From Rhodospirillales bacterium (GTDB taxonomy: Bacteria; Pseudomonadota; Alphaproteobacteria; Micavibrionales; Micavibrionaceae): 64,000 bases of DNA. The first letter of the stretch is position 1. Each line of letters starts with the position of its first letter. The stretch covers positions 558,001 to 622,000 of the forward strand of contig JACKIU010000002.1 of assembly GCA_020638295.1 (NCBI GenBank). Reading direction: 5' to 3'. The translations under genes were made by a program, and so were the position numbers. Below the pieces are notes generated by a model that was given only the letters and a program-made list of their open reading frames with translations, ran no database searches and was not told where the DNA came from. This document shows, in pieces, positions 54,409-63,339 of this stretch.

Positions 54409-55476
54409 ATGAAGATCCTACAGGTTATGGCAGGGGCCGAACATGGCGGAGCGGAAACGGCCTTCGTTGACATGTGCATTGCCATGCATGAGGCCGGTGA
54501 AATCATTGAAGTGGTGACGCGGCCTAACGACATTCGCGTACCGCAATTGGAAAAGTCAGGGATCACCGTTCATACACTGCCGTTTGGCGGAAAGATCGAT
54601 ATTTTTACCGGCACACGTTTGCGCAAAATCATCGAAAAATTTCGGCCTGATATCGTGCAAAGCTGGATGAGCCGCGCGCCTTCAAAAGTGCCGCCATGGA
54701 AGCCATCGATGAAGTGTCCGCGCTATGTGCATGTGGCGCGGCTGGGTAGCCCATACAAAATGAAGTACTTCAAAACGGCGGAATATTTCGTCGCGATTAC
54801 GCCGTTGATCCGCGAGCATATTATGGCGCATGGCGTGGCCGGGGATCATGCGGTGCATGTGAATAATTTTGCCGAGGTTGAACCGGTTACCGAAGTCCTT
54901 AACCGCGCTGATTATGATACGCCGGAAAATGCGCCTTTGGCGCTGGGCCTGGGGCGGCTGCATCCAGATAAGGCGTTTGATACGCTGATCGAGGTAGCGG
55001 CGCGCCAGCCGGATTTGTATGTGTGGATTGCTGGAGAAGGACCGCAGCGCGCAGAGCTGGAGGGGCTGATTGACAGGCTGGGGCTTGGCGGGCGCGTAAA
55101 GCTTTTAGGCTGGCGGACCGACCGGGCGGCACTGCTCAGGGCGGCGGATATGTGTACGTTTATTTCGCGAAACGAAGGTTTCGGGACGGTGTTTGCGCAG
55201 GCCTGGGCGCAAGGCTGCCCTGTAGTGGTGTGTGATGCGGACGGGCCGCGCCAGTTCGTGCGCCACGAAGAAGACGGGCTGATGGCGCCCATTGATGATG
55301 TTGAAGCGATCGGGGCGTGTGTACGGCGGTTGATCGCGGATGAGATTCTGGCCGCGCGGCTGGTGCACGCCGGGCGTGTGCGCTATGAAGCCGAATTTAC
55401 CAAACAGGCGAGTTTGCAGGGCTATTTGCAGTTTTACCACGATATTCTTGAGCGTGAAGGTTTGTTGAGCCGTTAG
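54409..55476 (+). CDS. Glycosyltransferase of the GT4 (GT-B) family
   Basis: 355 residues. N-terminal MKILQVMAGAEHGGAETAFVDM is the acceptor-side glycine loop; the C-terminal donor domain shows LGLGRLHPDKAFDTLIEVA, AGEGPQRAELEGLI, VKLLGWRTDRAALL and the EX7E-like FISRNEGFGTVFAQAWAQGCPVV. Donor and acceptor are not predictable. AGGAT is about ten bases upstream of the ATG. It may act on envelope sugars; it is not within a large polysaccharide cluster here. Confidence 0.9.
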   Translation: MKILQVMAGAEHGGAETAFVDMCIAMHEAGEIIEVVTRPNDIRVPQLEKSGITVHTLPFGGKIDIFTGTRLRKIIEKFRPDIVQSWMSRAPSKVPPWKPSMKCPRYVHVARLGSPYKMKYFKTAEYFVAITPLIREHIMAHGVAGDHAVHVNNFAEVEPVTEVLNRADYDTPENAPLALGLGRLHPDKAFDTLIEVAARQPDLYVWIAGEGPQRAELEGLIDRLGLGGRVKLLGWRTDRAALLRAADMCTFISRNEGFGTVFAQAWAQGCPVVVCDADGPRQFVRHEEDGLMAPIDDVEAIGACVRRLIADEILAARLVHAGRVRYEAEFTKQASLQGYLQFYHDILEREGLLSR

Positions 55477-55517
55477 GGGCGTGTTATTGTTGGCTGGCGT
55501 TTTTGTTTGGAGAATAG

Positions 55518-56819
55518 ATGGAATCGGAAGAACACAAAAAATCGGCGATATCGGAAACTTCAGAACAGTCTGAAGAGATTCAGCTTCCGCCTCCGGACAG
55601 TTCCGATCTCTTATATGCCGAGCTTTCAAAAGGTCTTACTTTGGAAGAGGATGACGAGGAATCATCAGAGACCGCCGGTCGGAATCAATCCGGGGGAGCG
55701 CCTTCTCAAACGTCCGAACACAGCCAGAATGTTGCCATGATCCATGAAAAACGGGCAGGAATGCGTAAACGCAACTTTTTGTTTTATGATGGTGCGCTTG
55801 GCGAGATTTTGAAGATTTACTTCATCACGCTGTTTCTCAGTATAATGACCCTTGGTATTTATAGTTTTTGGGGGCGGACGCGCTTGCGCGCTTATATGAT
55901 CGGTTGTGTTTCATTGGCTCAGGACCGGTTCGAATATTTGGGTCGCGGCAGAGAGCTTCTTTGGGGATTTGTGAAAGCCGTACCGGTTTTATTGCTTTTA
56001 AGTGCTTTGGCTCTCCCTGCTTTCTTATTTGATTCCGAGAGCCTTTTTTTAGAATATGTTTTTTATGCTGGAGCCTCTATTTCGTTGTTTTTGTTGTTGC
56101 AGATGGCGACGTTCGGCTCTTTGCGTTATCGTATAAGCCGTTTAAGCTGGCGCGGTATTCGCAGCTACACGCTCGGTTCGGTGTGGGCCTATACGTTTCT
56201 GGCGGCCAAAAGATTTTTTGCAAATGTGTTTTCGTTGGGTTTGTTGATGCCGTTTTCGGATTTGATGAAGCACGAATACATCGTTCGTTACAGTTTTTTG
56301 GGGAACATTCCTTTGGAATTTGATCGCAAACTGGTGGATAAACGGAAGTTGTTCGCGGCGCATAACAAAATTTACCGGGTGATTTTCCTTTTTATCCTGT
56401 TCAATATTCTCGGATTTGCTTTGAGTTTCTCGGGCTATTACGCGTATTCCGGCTGGGTGGTGTTTTTTGCTGCAATTCTGTTTAGTCCGTTTATGAATAT
56501 CGCGCGTATATGGTACAGAGCTGCGCTTATGCGGGCTAAGATGCAGGGTCTTAAAGCCGGTCCTATCCGTTTTGAATTTGATGTCGGAAATTGGGAAATG
56601 GCTAAGTTTACTTATGGGAATCTTTTTCTTCTCATTTTTACATTGGGCTTGGGGTATCCGCTGATTCTTCATCGGAAAATGGCTTTTTTATCGGCCCATA
56701 CGGTGGTCGTCGGACCTCTTGACTCTATGGCGATACAGCAGGCTGCTGAAAATGCTTCTTCCGGTTTCGGCGAAGGACTGGCCACGGTTTTGGATACGGA
56801 TATAGGGATTTTCGGATGA
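55518..56819 (+). CDS. DUF898 (YjgN-type) membrane protein
   Basis: 433 residues. An unusual hydrophilic, Glu- and Ser-rich N-terminal part of about 75 residues is followed by the DUF898 core, FYDGALGEILKIYFITLFLS, TLGIYSFWGRTRLRAYMIG, and later EFDVGNWEMAKFTYGNLF. There are about six membrane segments. The M48 peptidase gene overlaps its stop by four bases (ATGA). DUF898 and M48 genes are often paired in proteobacteria, so they probably form one envelope quality-control system; the exact role is not known. Confidence 0.88.
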   Translation: MESEEHKKSAISETSEQSEEIQLPPPDSSDLLYAELSKGLTLEEDDEESSETAGRNQSGGAPSQTSEHSQNVAMIHEKRAGMRKRNFLFYDGALGEILKIYFITLFLSIMTLGIYSFWGRTRLRAYMIGCVSLAQDRFEYLGRGRELLWGFVKAVPVLLLLSALALPAFLFDSESLFLEYVFYAGASISLFLLLQMATFGSLRYRISRLSWRGIRSYTLGSVWAYTFLAAKRFFANVFSLGLLMPFSDLMKHEYIVRYSFLGNIPLEFDRKLVDKRKLFAAHNKIYRVIFLFILFNILGFALSFSGYYAYSGWVVFFAAILFSPFMNIARIWYRAALMRAKMQGLKAGPIRFEFDVGNWEMAKFTYGNLFLLIFTLGLGYPLILHRKMAFLSAHTVVVGPLDSMAIQQAAENASSGFGEGLATVLDTDIGIFG

Positions 56820-57913
56820 GTTTTCAGGCGCGGTATTTTGACGGTCTTCAAAGCAAACCCTATAACGTTACGCTGGAGTTAACCCGTGAAGGTCTTCATA
56901 TACGCTGGGCACAGGGCCATCAATTTTGGCCGTTTAAAGAGATTCGTATCAAACAAGAGCCTGTTTTGCCGTTGGACGGTATTTTAACATGCCAATCCGA
57001 CTCTTCGGCTGCGCGGCTGGTTATTGATGACTTGGAATGTTGGGATGCTCTTGCCGCTTGTATGCCTGATCGCAGCCGGATGAAACTGGTGTTGAGACAT
57101 AGCTGGGCCAGCGTTTTATTTTATGCCGGGTGTTGCGTTCTGGCTCTAACGCTTTTATTTGCTTTTATGCCGGTGGTTTTGGAGCGTAGCGCTGTGTTGC
57201 TGCCTGAATCCTATATGGTTAAACTGGGAGACGATGTATTGCGTGATTTTCAGCGCTGGCCTCAATGCAAGACGCCGGAGGGCGTAAAGGCCCTGGATAA
57301 GCTGATTTCACCATTGGCTCAGGCTGCTGGTATAGAGACGTATGAAGTCTATGTTTTGCAAGACAGGAATTTTGTCAATGCCCTGGCTATACCCGGAGGA
57401 CATATTGTTGTTTTTCAGGCGCTTATTCATATAACGGACAGTCCTGAACAACTTGCGGGCGTTCTGGCGCATGAGATTGCGCATCTTAAGCAACGTCATT
57501 CTGCTAAGGCTATTATGCGCGATACCGGCATGTCTATTTTGCTGAGACTGGCCTTTAGTGGAACGAATCTTTCCGGTGACGTGATTAATTTTGGAGATTT
57601 TTCGCAAAGAATGACCTATAGCCGCCAAGATGAAACGGAAGCGGATGTTGTCGGTTATCAGCTCTTGTTAGATGCAGGCATATCTCCGGAGGGCATGCAT
57701 GAATTTCTCGAGCACACCCGCCGTTTTGAAGGCAAGCATGAATCGGAGTTTTTTGCCTTCCTGCGCTCTCATCCTTATTCTGATGACCGAATTGCCGCGC
57801 TTAAAGACCGTGAGACAAGCTTACCTTATCCTCCGGCGTTAACCGAAGAAGAGTGGAGCGCTTTGCGCGATATTTGCAATCCCGATCATCTTCACCGTTC
57901 TTCCCGCTTTTAA
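56816..57913 (+). CDS. M48-family zinc metallopeptidase (membrane-anchored)
   Basis: 365 residues. One or two hydrophobic segments near residues 100-125 (ASVLFYAGCCVLALTLLFAF), then the peptidase. The zinc site is AHEIAHLKQRH (H219, E220, H223), the third ligand is in SRQDETEADVVGYQLLLDA (Glu). SHPYSDDRIAALK near the end is typical for M48 proteins of the BepA/LoiP type. The N-terminal half is not recognised and may bind a partner. It is translationally coupled to the DUF898 gene. Confidence 0.9.
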   Translation: MSFQARYFDGLQSKPYNVTLELTREGLHIRWAQGHQFWPFKEIRIKQEPVLPLDGILTCQSDSSAARLVIDDLECWDALAACMPDRSRMKLVLRHSWASVLFYAGCCVLALTLLFAFMPVVLERSAVLLPESYMVKLGDDVLRDFQRWPQCKTPEGVKALDKLISPLAQAAGIETYEVYVLQDRNFVNALAIPGGHIVVFQALIHITDSPEQLAGVLAHEIAHLKQRHSAKAIMRDTGMSILLRLAFSGTNLSGDVINFGDFSQRMTYSRQDETEADVVGYQLLLDAGISPEGMHEFLEHTRRFEGKHESEFFAFLRSHPYSDDRIAALKDRETSLPYPPALTEEEWSALRDICNPDHLHRSSRF

Positions 57914-57938
57914 AAGTAGCGCTCTTATGGCTGGCGCG

Positions 57939-57953
57939 TTAACCTTTTGTTAA
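57939..57953. promoter_or_regulatory. Perfect CtrA box with extended TTAACCAT
   Basis: TTAACCTTTTGTTAA fits TTAA-N7-TTAA and continues as CCAT, so the right half also forms TTAACCAT, a known extended CtrA half-site. It lies 203 bases upstream of the 1094-residue orphan gene; the following 190 bases (57954-58141) hold no gene. Confidence 0.65.
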
Positions 57954-58141
57954 CCATTTGATTTCATTGAAAAAGTTTGTAAAAACTGTGGTTTTGTGGC
58001 ATACTGCACTTAACTTAACCGTACTGCCTGTAAACGGCGTGGAAATTATATAATCAAAACAAAGGTTTAAGTTGGCGGCAGTATAAGAACAAAACGGCCC
58101 ATACAACAAAAAAGAGGGCTGGAAAAAAGAGGGTGTGATCT

Positions 58142-61100
58142 TTGGCTGATTTGAAGTCCCAAATTCAATCGATTGAAGAAAAGCTGGTCGGGCTGGGCTT
58201 TTTGAGCGCTGTCCGGGACCCGAATCTGAGCGATCCCGCAGCAATTGCGGCGGCGAATGATGCGTTTGTCGATGCGCGCGATAAGGCGGCGCGTTTTCTG
58301 GCGGCGGTTCTGGATATGGACGGGGTTGAGGGTTATAGCGCGCCATTTGGAAAGCAGGTCCTTGAGCGTGTGGCCGCGTTGGAAAAAGACGGGAAGCTGG
58401 CAGAGAAAATTAAAGATATTAAAGCCAATGCGGACTTACAGTTAGCCGATGGCGCTGCACCCAAGCTTTATACGAATGCTTGGGAAAAAACAAAACAGTG
58501 GCCAGAGGATAAGCTTGCCCAGACTATATTGCAGGAAAAACTCAAAGATGCTGATATTCCCAAATCGCAATGGGGGAATATCAAGCTTGGCGGGTTGCTG
58601 GCGTTCATTAACGACCGGGAACAGGTGGTTCAAAGTCTGGATGCGATAGCCAATGATGCGGGCGTACAAGCTGTGCAGCAGGCGCAAGCGGCCAAAGCTC
58701 AAAGCAATATCGAAACGGTTTTGAAGACGATCGGGCAGGACGGCAAAGACTGGACTGCACCGGAGACGCAAGAGGCTTTGAAAGCTTATGTCAAAAAGCT
58801 GCAAACCGATTTTGGCTTCCCGGAAGATTATCGTTACGGCGCGTTTGATGAGGTGACCTCGAAAAAGCTGAGTGAGCACTTGGCGGCCGGAACCGTCCCG
58901 GCAGGCTATGATGCGGCGCAGTTGCAGGCCTTTATTCCGGCTTTGGATTCTTTGCGCAAATCCGGAGCTTATAAGCCGCCGGAAAAACCGCTGACGGCTT
59001 TTGAAGCGACAAAGAGAGTTGAAACCATCCTGATGAAGCTGGTGCCGGACTTGAACGGCCAGTTGAAGGAGAAGGGCGCGCAAAGAGGGCAGTTGATAGG
59101 GCAATTTGAACAGTGGTTTGGACAATTTCCTGATAGTGTTAAGCAGCTACTTAAGAGTGTTACCGGCAGCGATATTTTAGACTTCCAGATTCCTGAGGTT
59201 GGCGAGGTGGACGGCATTTTCGATATGCGCGCCCAAGCATCCTTACAGGGAGCAATGCTGGTGCTGAGCCATCCGGAGTTGCTGGGGATTCCTGCTCAGG
59301 AGGGCGTGGGCAATCATGTCTATACGGTCGAAAAAGGCAAATTCATCCGTGAGAATTTTGAGAAAAAGCTGAAAGGCAAGATCAGCGATACGGAGCTTGA
59401 AAATCTTAAAAAAGTTTTGCCGGATCTTTTGGACTCTCTGGATTATCTGGCGAAAGAGGGATTGATTTCGAAAGAATTGTTCATCAACCCGGATAACAGT
59501 CTTTTGACGATGCCGGAGCTGGTGCAAAAGCAATTTGTGTTGCGGATTGAAAAGTATAAAGACGACAATCCGGGCATGTTGCGATTGCTGGATTCTTTGA
59601 CGCGCAGTTATACGAACAATATGGGCATGGCCGAGTTGATGCCCGATTTGGAAATCCCGGATCTGTTTAGCAAGATTGATGGGAATTTATCGGCTCGCGA
59701 TCGTTTGGCGCAGTTTTATAGAGAGGCGCGCGAGAAATATGGCGATCGAAAAGACGCATTTCATGACGATATGTTGGTGCTGATCAATACGGTGATTACG
59801 GTTCCGTTTGGCGACCGGAATTATCGTTTCGGTTTTGAAGATGCGATGATTGACGCATTCAAGGCAGCCGAGAATGAAAGTGATCCGGACAAGGCTGCGG
59901 CGATGTTTGCCGGGAAGCTATCTGAAGCGGCGGTAGCATTGCATGAGACGCAGGGCGGCGGCGCGCCGGGCTATGTTGAATCCTACGACCGTGAGGTTCC
60001 GGTGTGGAAGCCGGGTTTAACCTCTTTTACTGTGACTTCAGGCGAGCATACCTATAACGCGACCGATATTGCGCAGGCCTACGACAATTATAATCTGGCA
60101 TTGGCGCAGAAAGATTATAAAAAGCGGGGGATGGGTAATCCCGCATACGCGCAGTCTCCGATGGTCTTTAAGGATGATAACGGGCAGCGCTATGTCGCGG
60201 CGATTGATGCTGAATCGATGATTTTCACGATTGAGAAGATTGACGTTGCGGCGTTGAGGACGCTGGAAAAAGAAATGAAAGATGTCAAGTCCGGTGATGA
60301 TTTTGTCCGGCGGTTGCGTGCAGCCGATCCGGGCTTTGCCTTGCTGGTTAATCAGCATGGTTCTATACGAAACGGCTCGTTTTCATACGGAAATCTTTAT
60401 GATGATGTTGAATCCGGATCTGTTCAGGGGCTGGGCGAAATGGTCGAGGAGTACGGCGGCGCGGCGCGGGATATCCATAACGGAAATCTTAGTCGGTTTG
60501 AAAGCAACGCTAAATGGAATCCCGCTTTGTTTACCGCCTCGGAAGAGGCTAAAGCCAAAAGTCGTCAGCAGGTTGAATTTTCCAGAGCGGCTTCCGATTT
60601 GAATGGAACGCCGGAAGATATTCAGCCGGTGAGTGATTTTATCCGGCGCAGGATTTACGGCGGGCCCACTGTGCTCAATCCGCAGGATCGGGATATTTAC
60701 GAGGCCTTGTCGCGCAATGCCGAGCAGGAACTGCCGTGGGGAAAATCGCTGGAGGGTGCTCAAATCCGGGTGAAGGGCATTGAGGTGCCGGACGGTCAGG
60801 TTTCGGGTCCGTTGATGGCCTATTACGATCATGATGAGCAAAAGGTGAAGGTTGTCGAAGCGCCGCAAATATTGGCTGACCCGGCGCAGCGCAAGGCGCT
60901 TATGGATTCTATCGCCGGTAAGGATGACAGAGCGATGATGAAAGAGGTTACCTCCAAATATCCTGTTTTGTTGAAGATGATGCAGAATTATTCCCGAGTC
61001 GAGATTGGACGCGCCTCTTATAAGACGTCCGATCCGTCCGGCTCTTTAGGTTTTCGCAAAGATTTTTCTTTGTTCATGAAGCAAATCGATAAGCAGATGA

Positions 61101-61426
61101 AGTATTCCGTTCTTCGTGTCGGCGATTCAATTCAAGCGGCCGTATCTGAGCGCTATAAAGCGGACAGGCGTGAAACCAGAGGCGTTGCCGGGGCGGTTGG
61201 CGCATTGGGCGCGCGTGTTAAAAACGGCGTTGTCGGCGCGATCAAAAAATTAAGTGAGACGTTTCACCCTTCTGCCGACGGAGGGGAGAGCGGTTCCTCC
61301 AAGGGTAATACTCAAGAAGAGATGCGCGAAAATGCTCAGGATATCGGCGGTGGAGCACCTGTTGAAGAGAGGTCGATTCCTCGGGATTCACAACCGACCC
61401 AACAAGATATGCACCCTCATAACTAG
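58142..61426 (+). CDS. Large soluble orphan protein with a peptidoglycan-binding-like segment
   Basis: 1094 residues from a TTG, with GAGGGTG about six bases before it; there is no ATG nearby in frame. No signal peptide, no membrane segment, few cysteines. Residues about 195-260 (WTAPETQEALKAYVKKLQTD and GAFDEVTSKKLSEHL) resemble the PG-binding-like pattern of the 3241 protein. Most of the rest is helical. The C-terminal 100 residues are Gly-, Ser- and charge-rich (GAVGALGARVKNGVVGAIKK), a flexible tail or possible export signal. I do not know a family. The next gene (61497) also encodes an orphan and may belong to the same unit. Function unknown; a CtrA box upstream suggests cell-cycle control. 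Confidence 0.8.
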   Translation: MADLKSQIQSIEEKLVGLGFLSAVRDPNLSDPAAIAAANDAFVDARDKAARFLAAVLDMDGVEGYSAPFGKQVLERVAALEKDGKLAEKIKDIKANADLQLADGAAPKLYTNAWEKTKQWPEDKLAQTILQEKLKDADIPKSQWGNIKLGGLLAFINDREQVVQSLDAIANDAGVQAVQQAQAAKAQSNIETVLKTIGQDGKDWTAPETQEALKAYVKKLQTDFGFPEDYRYGAFDEVTSKKLSEHLAAGTVPAGYDAAQLQAFIPALDSLRKSGAYKPPEKPLTAFEATKRVETILMKLVPDLNGQLKEKGAQRGQLIGQFEQWFGQFPDSVKQLLKSVTGSDILDFQIPEVGEVDGIFDMRAQASLQGAMLVLSHPELLGIPAQEGVGNHVYTVEKGKFIRENFEKKLKGKISDTELENLKKVLPDLLDSLDYLAKEGLISKELFINPDNSLLTMPELVQKQFVLRIEKYKDDNPGMLRLLDSLTRSYTNNMGMAELMPDLEIPDLFSKIDGNLSARDRLAQFYREAREKYGDRKDAFHDDMLVLINTVITVPFGDRNYRFGFEDAMIDAFKAAENESDPDKAAAMFAGKLSEAAVALHETQGGGAPGYVESYDREVPVWKPGLTSFTVTSGEHTYNATDIAQAYDNYNLALAQKDYKKRGMGNPAYAQSPMVFKDDNGQRYVAAIDAESMIFTIEKIDVAALRTLEKEMKDVKSGDDFVRRLRAADPGFALLVNQHGSIRNGSFSYGNLYDDVESGSVQGLGEMVEEYGGAARDIHNGNLSRFESNAKWNPALFTASEEAKAKSRQQVEFSRAASDLNGTPEDIQPVSDFIRRRIYGGPTVLNPQDRDIYEALSRNAEQELPWGKSLEGAQIRVKGIEVPDGQVSGPLMAYYDHDEQKVKVVEAPQILADPAQRKALMDSIAGKDDRAMMKEVTSKYPVLLKMMQNYSRVEIGRASYKTSDPSGSLGFRKDFSLFMKQIDKQMKYSVLRVGDSIQAAVSERYKADRRETRGVAGAVGALGARVKNGVVGAIKKLSETFHPSADGGESGSSKGNTQEEMRENAQDIGGGAPVEERSIPRDSQPTQQDMHPHN

Positions 61427-61496
61427 GGCTTCATTAACGCCCTGAATGGGGTTATCATGATCATGCCAACTTTTGCTTTCAGGATACGTGTTGCTT

Positions 61497-62228
61497 ATGT
61501 CTGATTCACCGCAGTCTCCGGGCTCTCCTTCTCAGGATGAGGAAGACAATCGTCTTCTAAGTGAGCGTTTTGACGAATTTAAAGAAGCGCTTGAGATGCT
61601 TTATATCCTTGCCAATATCAGCGGGCGCATACAGTTTGCGCAAAAATGGCGGGGGGCGGCTATTTATATTTTGGGCGAAGAGCTGATCCTTTGTGATGAA
61701 GAAGGGACGGATGATCGAGAGTATCGCGCTGAGCTGGAGCAGGAGGCTGAGGCGCGGCGTATTGATTTTCTCGACGTTCTCGACGGCATTGAAGAAAAAA
61801 GCGTTGAGAAAGGCGCGCTGCAGATTGATTATGTGCGCGGGAAAATTGAAGAATGGGGGCGCGATGTTGCATTGCTCGTTTATGGCCGCAAAATTGTCGA
61901 TAAATTTATAGCCCCGCCGCCTGAGCCTGTTGAAGTTGAAACGCCTGTGGAAGAGGCGTCTGCTTCTGCGCCGGTTAGCGAGACCGCTTCGGTTGAGGTT
62001 GAGGTTGAGGTTGAATCTACCGAGCAGGAAGAAATCGCTGTTGTTGATCCTCTCGATTCGATTAGACCGATTGATATGGTGAACCCGGCACCTCCCCCCC
62101 CTCAAGATACGGCTTCGCCGCCAGCGCCTCAGACACAAAAAGCTGTATCGATGAAATTTGTGTCATTTAAGAATAAGAAAGGCGAGGATGGATCTTCGGG
62201 CTCCGCGCCGCCGGAAGGTCAGGCCTGA
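61497..62228 (+). CDS. Acidic hypothetical protein with Pro-rich linker
   Basis: 243 residues from the ATG at 61497; TTG codons at 61491 and 61473 are possible earlier starts. Residues 10-140 are helical with an aromatic surface (FKEALEMLYILANISGRIQF, WRGAAIYILGEELILCDEEG). The tail is a Glu-, Val- and Pro-rich linker with a VEVEVE run and ends with a short Lys-containing stretch (MKFVSFKNKKGED). No known domain. Its stop overlaps the end of convergent ctaA by ten bases. It may be co-transcribed with the 1094-residue orphan, 70 bases upstream. Confidence 0.7.
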   Translation: MSDSPQSPGSPSQDEEDNRLLSERFDEFKEALEMLYILANISGRIQFAQKWRGAAIYILGEELILCDEEGTDDREYRAELEQEAEARRIDFLDVLDGIEEKSVEKGALQIDYVRGKIEEWGRDVALLVYGRKIVDKFIAPPPEPVEVETPVEEASASAPVSETASVEVEVEVESTEQEEIAVVDPLDSIRPIDMVNPAPPPPQDTASPPAPQTQKAVSMKFVSFKNKKGEDGSSGSAPPEGQA

Positions 62229-63259
62229 ACGCTCTGTTTAACCGGGCGGGTCTGGTACAGACAAATAATCATCAATCCCCAGAGTATGATTGCGCCGGCC
62301 TGATGGGCTACGGCGATATGCAGATGTACGCCGGAAAGCAAGGTCGCTATGCCCAGAGCCAACTGAATGAGCGCTACGAGCATGGCGGCGTGGAGTGCGC
62401 GAAATCGCAGTCCCCTCATCATGCCGTGAAGCCAGAAGCCTGAGACCATGATGAGCGTTCCGATCGCCAGCCAGCGATGGGTGAACTGGATGACGCTGTG
62501 GTTTTCGACAATATTGGCCCAGAGCGTTTCATGCTGCCAGAAATCCGGCGGAACCCATGCGCCGCCCATTTTGGGAAAGGTTTCATTATAGACCAGCCCG
62601 GCATCCAGCCCGGCGGTGAATGCGCCCCAGCAAATTGTGATGGCGATAAAAGCGAGTGTGATCCAGCCATGAACGTGCAGGGCGGCGCTTGCCACGCGGC
62701 GGGTTTTGAGGGTCAGGGACAGGCCCGACCAGAGCAAGGCGGTGATGATAATAAATGCCAGGCCAAGGTGTGCAGCAAGGCGATAGTGACTGACCGCCGG
62801 AACATCGACCAGTCCGCTTTTGACCATGTACCAGCCCATGAACCCTTGCGCGCCGCCCAGAGCGAGCAGACCAAGAAATTTGAGGTGATACCCCGGCGGA
62901 ATTATTTTACGGACCCAGAAGAATATCAAAGGCAAAGCAAAGACTATGCCGATCAGCCGTCCCCAGAGGCGGTGAAACCATTCCCAAAAGAAAATGCTTT
63001 TGAAATCATCGAGGTTCATCCATGAATTTTTTTTCAGATATTCCGGGCTTTGTTGGTAGAGATCGAAAACGCGTTGCCATTCTTCCTCGTTCAGTGGCGG
63101 CAGGGCGCCGATGAGAGGTCGCCATTCGACCATGGATAGCCCGGCTTCGCTCAGGCGGGTGATCGCGCCGATAATCATCATGGCAAAAACCGTGAATGCG
63201 CAGGTGAACAGCCAGAGGACAATTGGTTTGTTGTTTTCCGAGTGTAGCGAATTTGCCAT
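62219..63259 (-). CDS. ctaA: Heme A synthase, COX15/CtaA type 2
   Basis: 346 residues with eight membrane helices. It oxidises the C8 methyl of heme O to heme A for cytochrome aa3 oxidase. Helix 1-2 region AITRLSEAGLSMVEWRPLIG is typical of alphaproteobacterial and mitochondrial COX15. Heme ligands are expected at EWFHRLWGRLIG, SHYRLAAHLG, FTHRWLAIG and AVAHQAGAIIL. This shows an aerobic respiratory chain with a heme A oxidase. The oxidase genes themselves are not in the window. Confidence 0.94.
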   Translation of the reverse strand: MANSLHSENNKPIVLWLFTCAFTVFAMMIIGAITRLSEAGLSMVEWRPLIGALPPLNEEEWQRVFDLYQQSPEYLKKNSWMNLDDFKSIFFWEWFHRLWGRLIGIVFALPLIFFWVRKIIPPGYHLKFLGLLALGGAQGFMGWYMVKSGLVDVPAVSHYRLAAHLGLAFIIITALLWSGLSLTLKTRRVASAALHVHGWITLAFIAITICWGAFTAGLDAGLVYNETFPKMGGAWVPPDFWQHETLWANIVENHSVIQFTHRWLAIGTLIMVSGFWLHGMMRGLRFRALHAAMLVALIQLALGIATLLSGVHLHIAVAHQAGAIILWGLMIICLYQTRPVKQSVQA

Positions 63260-63339
63260 TGGGGACGTTCTTTCTGCGGACTGGGCGATTGGCGCTTTCG
63301 TAAATGTCTCAATTGTGTATGATTTGAGGGGATAATGTT

